From Nocardioidaceae bacterium (GTDB taxonomy: Bacteria; Actinomycetota; Actinomycetes; Propionibacteriales; Nocardioidaceae), in the NCBI GenBank assembly GCA_020636935.1, contig JACJWW010000013.1, forward strand, positions 1 through 57,378: a stretch of 57,378 bases of DNA, given 5' to 3'. Under the pieces are notes generated by a model, which made no database searches, had not been told where the DNA came from, and saw nothing but the letters and a program-made list of their open reading frames with translations. The translations under genes and the position numbers were made by a program. Below, piece after piece: positions 1 through 8,446 of this stretch; the first letter of the stretch is position 1, and each line of letters begins with the position of its first letter.

Positions 1-1131
1 CTGCTCTCGGTCGCCATCAGCGCGATGGTCCTGGTGATGACCCAGCCACCGGCTTTGATCACCAGCGTCTCGCTGGGTGCGCCATTCGTGCCCTTCGGGA
101 CGAGTACCTCGATCTGGTGGTCTCCGTTGGGCCTGGTTGCAGGCTTGGTCGCGCTCATCTTCGTCGGCTGGTGCTTCGGTGGGGCCGGGCGACTGATCAA
201 CCTACGAAGCTGGATCGCCTCAGCACGCCAAGCCGACCTCGTGGGCGCCACCTTGATGTCGGTCATGCTCGGCGGCATCATCTTGGCCTTCGCCAGTGCA
301 GACCCTGCCGTGGCAGTCTTCTCCCCGATCGGGCCATGGCTGCTCGCGGTCTCGGCACTGTCCGGCGTACTCCTCGTGTGGCACAACCGGCGCGCAAAGG
401 CCCCCTTGGTGCCACGTGGCGCGCTTCGACGTACACCGGCTTGGGGGGCCTTGGTGATCAGCTTCTTCGTCGGGGCCGCATTGATTGCAGCACTCACCGA
501 TATCCCGGTCTTCGCTCGGCTCAGTGCCCTGAATGCCGATCAAATGGGGGCTGCACTTGTGCTGATCGAGTTTTTGATCGCCCTGCCGATCGGTGCCGTG
601 CTCGGCGGCTGGTTGACCCGTTTTGCGCCCCTGTGGCTGTTGTCCGGCGCTGGCATGGCCTTGGCTGGCGTCGGCTTCGTGTTGATGGCCAACTGGAGTT
701 ATGACGCCCTCGAGCACTGGCACTCCTCCGTGCACTTGGCAATGACGGGCTTTGGCTTCGGCATCGTCTTGGCGCCGATCAACGCCGCGCTCCTGGCGAC
801 TACTCCTGATCAAGATCACGGAGTGGCCAGTGCCCTATTGGTTGTAAGCCGCATGGTCGGAATGCTCGTCGGGATCTCGGCCCTGACCACGATCGGGCTA
901 CGCCGCTACTACGCCATGGAGAGTCAACTGCCCACGCCAAACGAAGTCTGTGGAGGCAACTCCACCCGCTGTGCGGAGTTTGCCAAACTTGTGACCGAGG
1001 CAGGCATTTCCCAGTTGCACGTGATCTTCGCCGGAGCAGCTGTTTGTGCATTCATCGCCGCTGGCTGCTCGGTCATCTTCTTCCTACGCGCACCACGTGC
1101 CCACGCCTCTGGCGTGACCGCGATCGCGTGA
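1..1131 (+). CDS. MFS drug/solute transporter, C-terminal part (truncated by window edge)
   Basis: The frame is open from base 1 with no start needed, so the gene begins to the left of the window; 376 residues are visible. The protein is almost entirely hydrophobic, with about ten membrane helices joined by short loops and an Arg/Lys-rich turn near residues 122-138 (HNRRAKAPLVPRGALRRTP). This is the look of the second half of a 14-helix major facilitator (DHA2-type drug:proton antiporter). A small periplasmic-type loop with two Cys (EVCGGNSTRCAEF) lies before the last helix. Such carriers export small molecules using the proton gradient; the substrate cannot be read from sequence. No obvious operon partner follows, as the next gene has its own promoter. 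Confidence 0.8.
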   Translation: MLSVAISAMVLVMTQPPALITSVSLGAPFVPFGTSTSIWWSPLGLVAGLVALIFVGWCFGGAGRLINLRSWIASARQADLVGATLMSVMLGGIILAFASADPAVAVFSPIGPWLLAVSALSGVLLVWHNRRAKAPLVPRGALRRTPAWGALVISFFVGAALIAALTDIPVFARLSALNADQMGAALVLIEFLIALPIGAVLGGWLTRFAPLWLLSGAGMALAGVGFVLMANWSYDALEHWHSSVHLAMTGFGFGIVLAPINAALLATTPDQDHGVASALLVVSRMVGMLVGISALTTIGLRRYYAMESQLPTPNEVCGGNSTRCAEFAKLVTEAGISQLHVIFAGAAVCAFIAAGCSVIFFLRAPRAHASGVTAIA

Positions 1132-1221
1132 TCTTCGCTCGGTGAAGAGCCAGTGGCGCATCCTGCCACCCGTCTGGAGCAACACCTTCCCAATGCGGAC
1201 TTGAGCCCCCAGGCCAGGGTC

Positions 1222-1241
1222 AGCGGTCAGACCGCTATCTT
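1222..1241 (+). promoter_or_regulatory. Promoter with overlapping inverted repeat upstream of carbonic anhydrase
   Basis: A TATCTT box (1236-1241) ends 6 nt before the GTG start at 1248, the spacing expected of a leaderless transcript. An inverted repeat AGCGGT-CAG-ACCGCT (1222-1236) abuts this -10 box and could be a repressor or activator site. No convincing -35 hexamer is seen. Regulator unknown. Confidence 0.4.
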
Positions 1242-1247
1242 GGAAAT

Positions 1248-1745
1248 GTGACTGACAACTTCAAAGATCTGATCGAGGCAAACAAGCAATTCGCGAGTGA
1301 CTTCAAGCTGAGTGGTTTCGATGGCGTTGCCCATGCGGGCGTCGCAGTCGTAACCTGCATGGATTCACGACTCGACCCACTTGGCATGATTGGGCTTTCC
1401 CCCGGTGATGCGAAGATCTTCCGCAATCCCGGTGGTCGGATCACCCCACAGGCCCTCGAAGCCCTTGTCTTGGGCGTGCACCTGCTCAAGGTCAACCGCA
1501 TCTTGATCGTGCCGCACACCAAGTGCGCGATGGCTTCAAGCACCGAGGCGCAGATCCATGAAAAAGTGTCAGCTTCGGCTGGCCAAGATGCGACTTGGCA
1601 TCGCTTCAGTGTGATTGATGATCAGCGGGCAGCCCTGGTCAATGACGTGCGGATCGTGACTTCGCATCCACTCATCCCAGACTCCACTGTGGTGGGCGGC
1701 TTCATCTACGACGTCGACACCGGCCTACTCGAGCAGATCGCCTGA
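1248..1745 (+). CDS. Beta-class carbonic anhydrase
   Basis: 165-residue enzyme expected to interconvert CO2 and bicarbonate in the cytoplasm. The zinc site is visible as Cys37 in CMDSRLD (with the catalytic Asp39-Arg41 dyad) and His90/Cys93 in HTKCAM. Its length and the downstream Gly-Gly-Phe-Tyr-Asp-Val C-terminal pattern match the short actinobacterial beta-CA subgroup that includes M. tuberculosis Rv1284. The GTG start sits 6 nt behind a TATCTT box, suggesting leaderless translation. The stop codon directly abuts the end of the convergent topoisomerase gene (1746). Confidence 0.93.
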   Translation: MTDNFKDLIEANKQFASDFKLSGFDGVAHAGVAVVTCMDSRLDPLGMIGLSPGDAKIFRNPGGRITPQALEALVLGVHLLKVNRILIVPHTKCAMASSTEAQIHEKVSASAGQDATWHRFSVIDDQRAALVNDVRIVTSHPLIPDSTVVGGFIYDVDTGLLEQIA

Positions 1746-3773
1746 TCACGCATCGATTGCGTCGGCGTCGACCTCATAGGCTCCAGCGACGATGAACTCC
1801 TTGCGGGGGGCCACTTCCGACCCCATCAGCAGCTCAAAGACCTCCGCAGCGCGCTCGACATCATCACTGGTGATCCGTCGCAGAGTGCGTTGGCGAGGAT
1901 CCATGGTGGTCTCGGCAAGTTGGTCTGCGTCCATCTCGCCCAGCCCTTTGTAGCGCTGCACAGGATCCTTCCAGCGCACACCCTTCTTGGTGAGCTCTGC
2001 GAGTTTGCGCTGCAGCTCAGGGTCGGAATATGTGTAGACATACTTGTCCATCCCCTTCTTGGGGTTGGTCAACTCAATGCGGTGCAAAGGCGGCACAGCT
2101 GTGTAGACCCTGCCGGCCTTGACCATGTCGGGCATGTACTTGAAGAAGAGCGTGGCCAGCAGGCATCTGATGTGGGCCCCATCGGAGTCGGCATCCGCCA
2201 TGAAGATGATCCGGCCATAACGCGCCGCATCCAACTCGAAGGTGCGCCCGGAGCCCGCGCCGACAACTTGGATGATCGAGGCACATTCAGCATTCTTGAG
2301 CACATCGGCCACCGTGGCCTTCTGCACGTTGAGGATCTTGCCGCGGATCGGCAGCAAGGCTTGAAATTCTGAGTTGCGGGCGAGCTTCGCCGTACCTAAT
2401 GCCGAGTCACCCTCGACGATGAAGAGCTCGGTGCGATCGACATCAGAAGATCGACAGTCCGCCAGTTTCGCAGGAAGAGCAGATGACTCCAGAGCGTTCT
2501 TGCGACGCTGATTTTCGCGATGTTGGCGCGCAGCCAGTCTGGTCTTCGCGGCTCCGGCAACCTTCTCCATCAGGAGTTTTGCCTGGGCCTTGTCACCGCG
2601 CTTGGTTGATGCCAAAAACTTCTTCAGCTCTCCTGACACGACCTTGCGTACGACGGAGCGCGCGGCCGGAGTGCCGAGCACCTCCTTGGTCTGCCCTTCA
2701 AACTGAGGCTCGGCCAGGCGCACGGTGACCACGGCCACAAGGCCCTCAAGGATGTCGTCCTTGATCACATCTTGGTCGTTTGCCTTCAACACCCGAGCAG
2801 ACTTCATCGTGTCGTTGAAGGTCTTGGTCAACCCGGCCTCAAACCCAGCAACATGCGTGCCGCCCTTGGGGGTGGCGATCACGTTTACGAAGGAGCGCAC
2901 CTCGGTGTCATAGCCAGTCCCCCAGCGCAGTGCCACGTCGACGTGCAGGTCGCGCTCCACGTCTTGGGGGGTCATGTGCCCCTGCTCATCGAGCAAGGGC
3001 ACGGTCTCAGTGAAGGTTTGCGAGCCCTGGAGGCGCAAGATGTCGGTGACCGCTTCGTCAGTGCTCAAGAACTCGCAGAACTCCGCAATGCCACCGTCGT
3101 GCTTGAAGGCCTCAATGACCGCTTCGGGACCACGCAAATCGGTGATCACCAACTCCAGTCCGGGCACGATGAAACTGGTCTGGCGGGCGCGGGAGACCAA
3201 GTCGTCGTAGACGAACTTGGCATCCTTTGTGAAGATCTGGCGATCAGGCCAAAACCTCACCCTCGTGCCAGTAACGCCCTTCTTGACTCGGCCGCCCTTG
3301 TGCAGCCCAGATTGTGGCCCGAACTTGCTGCCAGGCGTTGCGTCCGCGAAGACCCCGGGTACGCCACGTTGGAAGCTCATCGCCTGAGTTGCTGGTGAGC
3401 GATCGACTTCCACATCGAGTCGCGCCGACAGCGCGTTGACCACAGACGACCCGACTCCGTGCAGACCACCAGTGGCCGCATATGAGCCTCCGCCAAACTT
3501 GCCACCCGCGTGCAGTTTGGTGAAGACGACCTCAACTCCCGACAGGCCAGTCTTTGGCTCCTTGTCAACGGGGATGCCACGACCATTGTCATGCACTTCT
3601 GCGGAGCCGTCTGGGTGCAAGGTCACCTCGACCTTGTTGCAATGACCACCGAGCGCCTCATCGACGGAGTTGTCGATGATCTCCCACAGACAATGCATCA
3701 GACCGCGAGTGTCTGTGGAGCCGATATACATCCCCGGGCGCTTGCGCACGGCTTCAAGGCCTTCCAAGACCAA
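1746..3773 (-). CDS. parE: DNA topoisomerase IV subunit B / gyrase-B-like ATPase subunit (N-terminal start unresolved)
   Basis: ATPase subunit of a type IIA topoisomerase. GHKL ATP-site motifs are visible (EIIDNSVDEALGG, DNGRGIPV, GGLHGVGSSVVNALS), then the transducer region and a TOPRIM domain (VEGDSALGTAKLAR, PIRGKILNV, DADSDGAHIRCLL). It lies near the principal sigma gene with a DUF7455 gene beside it, the arrangement of streptomycete parE rather than of gyrB beside dnaA. The coordinates use the first TTG (3773), but the conserved N-terminus continues in frame upstream (residues NTYNAQHLLVLEG) to about 3806. No ATG, GTG or TTG exists there before the in-frame stop at 3915-3917, so the true start is noncanonical or a base is missing. 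No parC lies in the window. Confidence 0.9.
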   Translation of the reverse strand: MVLEGLEAVRKRPGMYIGSTDTRGLMHCLWEIIDNSVDEALGGHCNKVEVTLHPDGSAEVHDNGRGIPVDKEPKTGLSGVEVVFTKLHAGGKFGGGSYAATGGLHGVGSSVVNALSARLDVEVDRSPATQAMSFQRGVPGVFADATPGSKFGPQSGLHKGGRVKKGVTGTRVRFWPDRQIFTKDAKFVYDDLVSRARQTSFIVPGLELVITDLRGPEAVIEAFKHDGGIAEFCEFLSTDEAVTDILRLQGSQTFTETVPLLDEQGHMTPQDVERDLHVDVALRWGTGYDTEVRSFVNVIATPKGGTHVAGFEAGLTKTFNDTMKSARVLKANDQDVIKDDILEGLVAVVTVRLAEPQFEGQTKEVLGTPAARSVVRKVVSGELKKFLASTKRGDKAQAKLLMEKVAGAAKTRLAARQHRENQRRKNALESSALPAKLADCRSSDVDRTELFIVEGDSALGTAKLARNSEFQALLPIRGKILNVQKATVADVLKNAECASIIQVVGAGSGRTFELDAARYGRIIFMADADSDGAHIRCLLATLFFKYMPDMVKAGRVYTAVPPLHRIELTNPKKGMDKYVYTYSDPELQRKLAELTKKGVRWKDPVQRYKGLGEMDADQLAETTMDPRQRTLRRITSDDVERAAEVFELLMGSEVAPRKEFIVAGAYEVDADAIDA

Positions 3774-4111
3774 CAGATGCTGCGCGTTGTAGGTGTTGTC
3801 GATGATCCTGACCTCTTCATGGGACGTTCGGAGCTGACTGACTGTGAGCTGGCGCCAGCAGACGCTGGCTCCAGTGCTCGGCAGCTGGTCGTAACAAAAA
3901 AATACCCAGTCACGTTAGTCGGATAGGACAGGACTCGCCCAACCCGCTAGGAGCCCAGCACGCGGACATCCACCCGTTCATTTGCCTCACGTGATAGGCA
4001 TAAGACTGTCATCATTGCAGCAGGACCCGCGGGAATGTCTGGGGGCCCGACTCTGTTAGTAATGACGAATGGACCCGGTCACAGGGGTCACTCACCTTGT
4101 GACCATGAAGC

Positions 4112-4119
4112 AAAGGAGG
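4112..4119 (+). promoter_or_regulatory. Strong ribosome binding site fixing the DUF7455 start
   Basis: AAAGGAGG lies 6 nt before ATG 4126. It decides between this start and the in-frame ATGs at 4069 and 4105, which lack a comparable site. Confidence 0.7.
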
Positions 4120-4125
4120 CCGGAC

Positions 4126-4356
4126 ATGACCACCGCAACTGCCCCGAGTGAGCCATTGACCGCGGTCGATCGCTGTGATCGCTGTGGAGCCCAGGCCTAC
4201 CTCCGAGTGCGTCTCCAATCCGGCGGCGAATTGCTCTTCTGCGCCCACCACGCGCGCGAGCATGGCGACAAGATCCGCGAGCTCGCCATCGACGTACACG
4301 ACGAGACGCATCGTCTGGCCAATACTCCGTCGAGCGCCCCTAGCGACGAGCACTGA
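4126..4356 (+). CDS. DUF7455 zinc-ribbon-like microprotein
   Basis: 76-residue protein with a CDRCGAQAY motif near residues 17-25, a conserved LLFCAHHAREH motif near 37-47, and a charged C-terminal helix. The two Cys in the first motif plus Cys-X-His-His in the second could bind one zinc ion. This family is a conserved actinobacterial protein found beside the principal sigma factor and parE, which is the context here; its function is not known. The start is fixed by the perfect Shine-Dalgarno sequence at 4112-4119. It is followed by a strong hairpin. Confidence 0.85.
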   Translation: MTTATAPSEPLTAVDRCDRCGAQAYLRVRLQSGGELLFCAHHAREHGDKIRELAIDVHDETHRLANTPSSAPSDEH

Positions 4357-4370
4357 CCCGACCAACTGCT

Positions 4371-4413
4371 TGTTTGGTGCCCTGGAACCCATGTGGGTCC
4401 AGGGCACCAAACA
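4371..4413 (+). terminator. Long perfect inverted repeat, probable transcription terminator
   Basis: A 16-bp perfect stem (4371-4386 with 4398-4413, sequence TGTTTGGTGCCCTGGA) is topped by a further CCCA/TGGG pairing. It lies 14 nt after the DUF7455 stop and 43 nt before the DUF456 start. There is no U-tract on the plus strand, as is common for actinobacterial terminators. Confidence 0.65.
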
Positions 4414-4456
4414 CGTGATCCCCTCTTAGCCACCAACCCGTCGAAGGAGCCATCAC

Positions 4457-4933
4457 GTGAGCGGCATCGAAATCATCGTCGCCATCGTGATTGCCGTCGG
4501 ACTGGCCGGCATCTTGATCCCGGTCTTTCCTGGCCCAATCCTGATCGTCGGGGCTCTTGCCGTCTGGGCCAGCGAGCAAGGCACCACGACAAGTTGGATC
4601 ATCTTCGTGGTCGCCACCTTGATCATGGTCGTGGGCTGGCTGGTCAAGTATTTGATCCCCGGCAAGAGCCTGCGCAATGCAGGCATCCCCAACTCCTCAT
4701 TGCTAGCTGGAGGGCTACTCGGGATCATCGGCTTCTTCGTGATCCCGGTGATTGGCTTCGTGATCGGCTTCGTCCTGGGCATCTACCTAGCCCAGTATCG
4801 CCGAGTCGGGCACGATGAAGCTTGGCCCTCAACGATCCATGCCTTGAAGGCAGTCGGTGTCTCAATCCTGATTGAGTTCAGTGCAGCATCCTTGGCTGCG
4901 CTCGTCTGGCTGGCTGGCGCCATCAGCACATGA
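4457..4933 (+). CDS. DUF456 family membrane protein
   Basis: 158-residue integral membrane protein made of Gly-rich hydrophobic segments (about four helices). Features of the DUF456 family include the N-terminal IPVFPGPILIVGAL segment and a C-terminal Gly-rich helix. Function unknown. The GTG start is preceded by GAAGGAG. Its stop overlaps the start of the next gene in an ATGA tetranucleotide (4930-4933), so the two are translationally coupled. Confidence 0.8.
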   Translation: MSGIEIIVAIVIAVGLAGILIPVFPGPILIVGALAVWASEQGTTTSWIIFVVATLIMVVGWLVKYLIPGKSLRNAGIPNSSLLAGGLLGIIGFFVIPVIGFVIGFVLGIYLAQYRRVGHDEAWPSTIHALKAVGVSILIEFSAASLAALVWLAGAIST

Positions 4934-5760
4934 TCTCCCTCACCCTAGCCCTGGTCGCTGCAGTGGGTTATGGGCTCTCCGACTTCATCGGCGGGGTGGC
5001 CTCACGTCGTACGACGGCATGGCCGGTCGCCTTCCTGGCGGCGATCGCCGCAGCCGTCATGACCCTATTGGTCGCCCTGACCGTCGGTGGCTCGCCAAGC
5101 ATGAGCGATCTGATCTGGGGTGGCCTTGCTGGCGTGGGCAGCGGATTCGGTGGCGCCTTCTTGTACCGCGGGCTCGCCAGCGGTCGAATGGGGGTCGTGG
5201 CCCCCATCTCCGCGGTGGGTGCGGCATTGATCCCGCTGCCAGCAGCGATCTTCATGGGCGAACGCCCGACCCTGATTGCCTGGGTGGGCATTGTCTTGGC
5301 GCTTCCGGGCATCTGGATGGTCTCTCGCGAACCGGCAGCTCACGCAACGGCGGCTGGAGTGACTGACGGCCTATTGGCGGGGCTGGGCTTCGGGCTGCTC
5401 TTTGTCGCTGCAGGCCAAGTCACTCCTGAGGCCGGGCTGCTCCCCCTGGCGATCACCCAAGTCATTGGTGCCGCATCCGTGGCAGTCACTGCGACGCTGC
5501 TGGGACAGGCCTGGCTGCCACGACGCACAGTCGACCTGTGGGGCGTCCTAGCTGGCACTTTGGCAGCCAGTGCGATGATCTGCTTCCTCTTGGCCACACA
5601 CCACGGCTACCTGTCGATCTCAGCGGTGATCACTTCGCTCTACCCAGCCGCGACCATCGCCTTGGCAGCAGTCTTTCTCAAGGAGCGCTTCAGCGCCTCA
5701 CAAGGCGTAGGCATGGCACTATGTCTGCTGGCTGTGGTCTTGGTAGGCCTCGCCAACTGA
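4930..5760 (+). CDS. EamA/DMT-family transporter
   Basis: 276-residue permease of the drug/metabolite transporter superfamily. Two repeats of about five helices each are visible: helices 1-5 end near PGIWMVSREP (residues 116-125), and the second repeat resembles the first, ending with FLKERFSASQGVGMAL, the typical end-of-repeat signature. Proteins of this type export amino acids or other metabolites; no substrate can be assigned. It is coupled to the DUF456 gene by a 4-nt overlap. Confidence 0.85.
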   Translation: MISLTLALVAAVGYGLSDFIGGVASRRTTAWPVAFLAAIAAAVMTLLVALTVGGSPSMSDLIWGGLAGVGSGFGGAFLYRGLASGRMGVVAPISAVGAALIPLPAAIFMGERPTLIAWVGIVLALPGIWMVSREPAAHATAAGVTDGLLAGLGFGLLFVAAGQVTPEAGLLPLAITQVIGAASVAVTATLLGQAWLPRRTVDLWGVLAGTLAASAMICFLLATHHGYLSISAVITSLYPAATIALAAVFLKERFSASQGVGMALCLLAVVLVGLAN

Positions 5761-5812
5761 TGCCAAAGCGCTCCTACTTCGTGCGCGCCCAGCAGTGGCT
5801 GGTTGGTAGGGA

Positions 5813-7207
5813 TCAGTCGAGATAGTCGCGAAGGACTTGCGATCGGCTGGGGTGACGCAACTTGCTCATGGTCTTGGACTCGATCTGCCTGATCCGCTCA
5901 CGGGTCACGCCGTAGACCTTGCCGATCTCATCAAGGGTCTTGGGCTGCCCATCGGTGAGCCCGAAGCGCATCGAAACGACGCCCGCCTCGCGCTCACTCA
6001 GGGTGTCCAGCACTGCGTGCAACTGCTCCTGGAGCAAAGTGAAGGAGACCGCATCAGCGGGCACAATAGCTTCGGAGTCCTCGATCAGGTCACCGAACTC
6101 CGAGTCGCCGTCCTCGCCCAGCGGAGTATGCAAAGAGATTGGCTCACGGCCGTATTTCTGCACCTCGATGACCTTCTCGGCGGTCATGTCGAGCTCTTTG
6201 GCCAACTCTTCTGGAGTCGGCTCACGGCCAAGGTCTTGCAACATCTGGCGCTGCACCCTGGCCAGTTTGTTGATCACCTCGACCATGTGCACGGGGATCC
6301 GGATGGTGCGGGCTTGGTCGGCCATCGCCCGGGTAATCGCCTGGCGAATCCACCAAGTCGCATAGGTGGAGAACTTATAACCCTTGGTGTAGTCGAACTT
6401 CTCGACCGCACGGATCAGGCCGAGGTTGCCCTCCTGGATGAGATCCAAGAAGAGCATTCCGCGACCGGTGTAGCGCTTTGCCAGCGAGACCACCAGGCGA
6501 AGGTTGGCCTCCAGAAGGTGGTTTTTGGCCCGACGACCGTCATCACAAATCCACTCGAGCTCTTCTAGGGTCTTGGCCGAGACCTTGTTGCCCTTGTTGA
6601 GTTTCTCCTCGGAGAAGAGACCAGCCTCAATGCGCTTGGCCAACTCCACCTCCATCTCAGCGTTGAGGAGGGGGACCTTGCCAATCTGCTTCAGATAATC
6701 CTTGACCGCATCAGCAGTTGCGCCAGCAACCATGACCTGTTGTTCGGGCTCATCGGTCTCATCGGCCGATGAGACGATGAAGGATGCTTCCTTCTCGTCT
6801 TCCTTGATGGTGGGGTCATTCTTGACATCAGCTTCAAACTGCTCATCAGGCACGTCGGCCAGCACTCGCTTGCCATCTGGGCCGACAGCCATCGACTCCG
6901 CCTGGATGGCCTCTGCCGACTTCGAAGACGTCTGCTTCGTTGCCGACTTCTTGGCCGGAGCCTTCTTGGCAGCGGTCTTCTTAGCAGCAGCCTTCTTGGC
7001 TGGCGGCTTGGCCGCAGTTGCCTTCGTCGCGGGGGCCTTCGTCGCGGGGGCCTTCTTCGCGGCCGCTTTCTTGGTCACATCCTTTGAAGCAACATCTTTG
7101 GAGTCGGCGGACTTCGATGCTGTCTTCTTGGTGGCCGTCTTCTTCGTGGCAGCAGCCTTGCTCGCCTTGGGAGCCATCTTCTTGGCGGGGGTCGAACTCG
7201 GAGACAC
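5813..7207 (-). CDS. rpoD: Principal RNA polymerase sigma factor (SigA/HrdB type)
   Basis: 464-residue sigma-70 factor directing transcription of housekeeping genes. Region 1.2 (DYLKQIGKVPLLNAEMEVEL), region 2.1-2.4 (DLIQEGNLGLIRAVEKFDY through WWIRQAITRAMADQARTIR), region 3 and region 4 (SMRFGLTDGQPKTLDEIGK, RERIRQIESKTMSKLRHP) are all present. Residues 1-95 form a low-complexity Lys/Ala/Thr/Pro-rich tail of AAKK and PATK repeats, as in HrdB/SigA proteins of many actinobacteria. The start is GTG 7207 with AAAGAGG 8 nt upstream. A TTGACA (7268 to 7263 on the minus strand) lies in the 137-bp upstream gap, but I cannot find a matching -10. The HhH-GPD gene lies upstream on the same strand. Confidence 0.97.
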   Translation of the reverse strand: MSPSSTPAKKMAPKASKAAATKKTATKKTASKSADSKDVASKDVTKKAAAKKAPATKAPATKATAAKPPAKKAAAKKTAAKKAPAKKSATKQTSSKSAEAIQAESMAVGPDGKRVLADVPDEQFEADVKNDPTIKEDEKEASFIVSSADETDEPEQQVMVAGATADAVKDYLKQIGKVPLLNAEMEVELAKRIEAGLFSEEKLNKGNKVSAKTLEELEWICDDGRRAKNHLLEANLRLVVSLAKRYTGRGMLFLDLIQEGNLGLIRAVEKFDYTKGYKFSTYATWWIRQAITRAMADQARTIRIPVHMVEVINKLARVQRQMLQDLGREPTPEELAKELDMTAEKVIEVQKYGREPISLHTPLGEDGDSEFGDLIEDSEAIVPADAVSFTLLQEQLHAVLDTLSEREAGVVSMRFGLTDGQPKTLDEIGKVYGVTRERIRQIESKTMSKLRHPSRSQVLRDYLD

Positions 7208-7344
7208 AAAAACCTCTTTGCTGAACGCTGATTAGCCCTATGGGCGCGGCAAAGCCCGTACCTGTCAACAGCCGCTTTGTTTATTCTGACATGTCTTTGG
7301 GAAATACCAAGAACCGGGCACCCGTCCAAACGCGAGCAAACACA

Positions 7345-7923
7345 TCAGCCCTTGCTTGCGCCAGACTTCTTCGCCTTCTTGAAGGCCCGAACCTCTTGCA
7401 AGGAGGCCTCGTCCACAACGTCGGCAACAGATCGATAACCAGGCAGGGAGTAGTCACCAGTTGCGTTTTCCCAGCCCTCTGGTTTGACCCCAAGCTGCTT
7501 CCCCAGGAGCGCAGCAAAGATCTGCGCCTTCTGTTTGCCAAAACCAGGCAGCGACTGGATCCGGCGAAGGAGTTCTTGGGCTGAGGATGCCTCGGTCCAC
7601 AGTCGCGCGGCCTGCCCGTCGTACTCATCGGTGATCAATTGAGCAATAGCCTGGATCTTGGCCGCCATCGACCCGGGAAAGCGATGGATCGCAGGTGTTG
7701 TTGAAGCCAGCTCCACAAAGCGTTCTGGATCGGCCGCTGCGATGGCAGCGGGATCGAGGCTGCCAAACCGCTCCAGGAGTTTCGCCGGGCCACGGAATGC
7801 ATGTTCCATCGGATATTGCTGATCCAGGAGCATCCCGATCAGTAGAGCGAATGGGTCTTCGAGAACAGCATCAGCTGCTGGATCCCCAGTGATTTGGATG
7901 GCCACTTGCTCATCTTGCCCCAT
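7345..7923 (-). CDS. HhH-GPD-type base-excision repair family protein
   Basis: 192-residue protein resembling the actinobacterial uncharacterized HhH-GPD family that sits beside the principal sigma gene. The helix-hairpin-helix is visible as LPGFGKQKAQIF followed by AALLGKQLGVKPEGW; residues 20-40 (FALLIGMLLDQQYPMEHAF) match the first conserved block of DNA glycosylases. There is no C-terminal 4Fe-4S cysteine cluster, unlike endonuclease III. The C-terminus is Lys-rich. Substrate lesion unknown. It is upstream of rpoD on the same strand with a 137-bp gap. Confidence 0.8.
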   Translation of the reverse strand: MGQDEQVAIQITGDPAADAVLEDPFALLIGMLLDQQYPMEHAFRGPAKLLERFGSLDPAAIAAADPERFVELASTTPAIHRFPGSMAAKIQAIAQLITDEYDGQAARLWTEASSAQELLRRIQSLPGFGKQKAQIFAALLGKQLGVKPEGWENATGDYSLPGYRSVADVVDEASLQEVRAFKKAKKSGASKG

Positions 7924-7992
7924 AGCCTTGTTTGAGCCGAAACTAGCTGTGGAAAGGCCCCAAGGCGCCTAGCCAGCAGTGATGATGTCGCG

Positions 7993-8445
7993 GTGGATCC
8001 TGATCTGTTGGACGCCTTGAATGATGAGCTCTTTGCCCGAGCCAGCTGGCTGGCCGGACGGCGGGTCTGGCCAAGTGAGTTGCACATCGGCTTTCCCACC
8101 CGCGATCGCATCACTATTGGTGTTCCTGACGCTTTTCTGCCTGACCTGGTCATGCGAGCAGCAGAACTCACCGATCTCACAGGCAGCCCACTTGCTTGGT
8201 TCAGCCGGATGCCCCGCGTGGATGCCTGGGATGATCACGTGCATGCGTGTGTACGACGAGCCTTCATGTCATGCGGCATCCCCCTGCCCCATTTCGTAGT
8301 CATGGATCATGACGCTTGGCATGACCTGGTCACCGGCGAATCTCGGTCTTGGTATCGCGTACGACCAGAGCGGCACCGCGCTCCCGAGATCGCGGCCTTG
8401 GATCCAACAAGAGCCCAGGATCCGCTGGCCTGGCTCTGGACCTGA
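7993..8445 (+). CDS. Hypothetical protein
   Basis: 150 residues, soluble, no family recognised. The composition looks like a real protein: mixed charged and hydrophobic, with several Trp and His (HFVVMDHDAWHDLV, PERHRAPEIAAL). It starts at GTG 7993 with no clear Shine-Dalgarno, and its stop is one base away from the stop of the convergent glutamate-cysteine ligase gene, so the genes are tightly packed. Antisense frames here are shorter and of biased composition, so I prefer this frame. Confidence 0.55.
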   Translation: MDPDLLDALNDELFARASWLAGRRVWPSELHIGFPTRDRITIGVPDAFLPDLVMRAAELTDLTGSPLAWFSRMPRVDAWDDHVHACVRRAFMSCGIPLPHFVVMDHDAWHDLVTGESRSWYRVRPERHRAPEIAALDPTRAQDPLAWLWT

Positions 8446-8446
8446 T

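Noticed and set aside
5837..6568. 243-codon plus-strand frame over rpoD
   Set aside because: Antisense shadow of conserved sigma regions 2-4.
6920..7180. Repetitive trinucleotide pattern as a possible minisatellite or CRISPR
   Set aside because: The repeats encode the Lys/Ala tail of the sigma factor; there are no regular spacers.
7208..7344. TTGACA upstream of rpoD as a full promoter
   Set aside because: No -10 hexamer lies 16-18 nt downstream, so I do not list it as a promoter.
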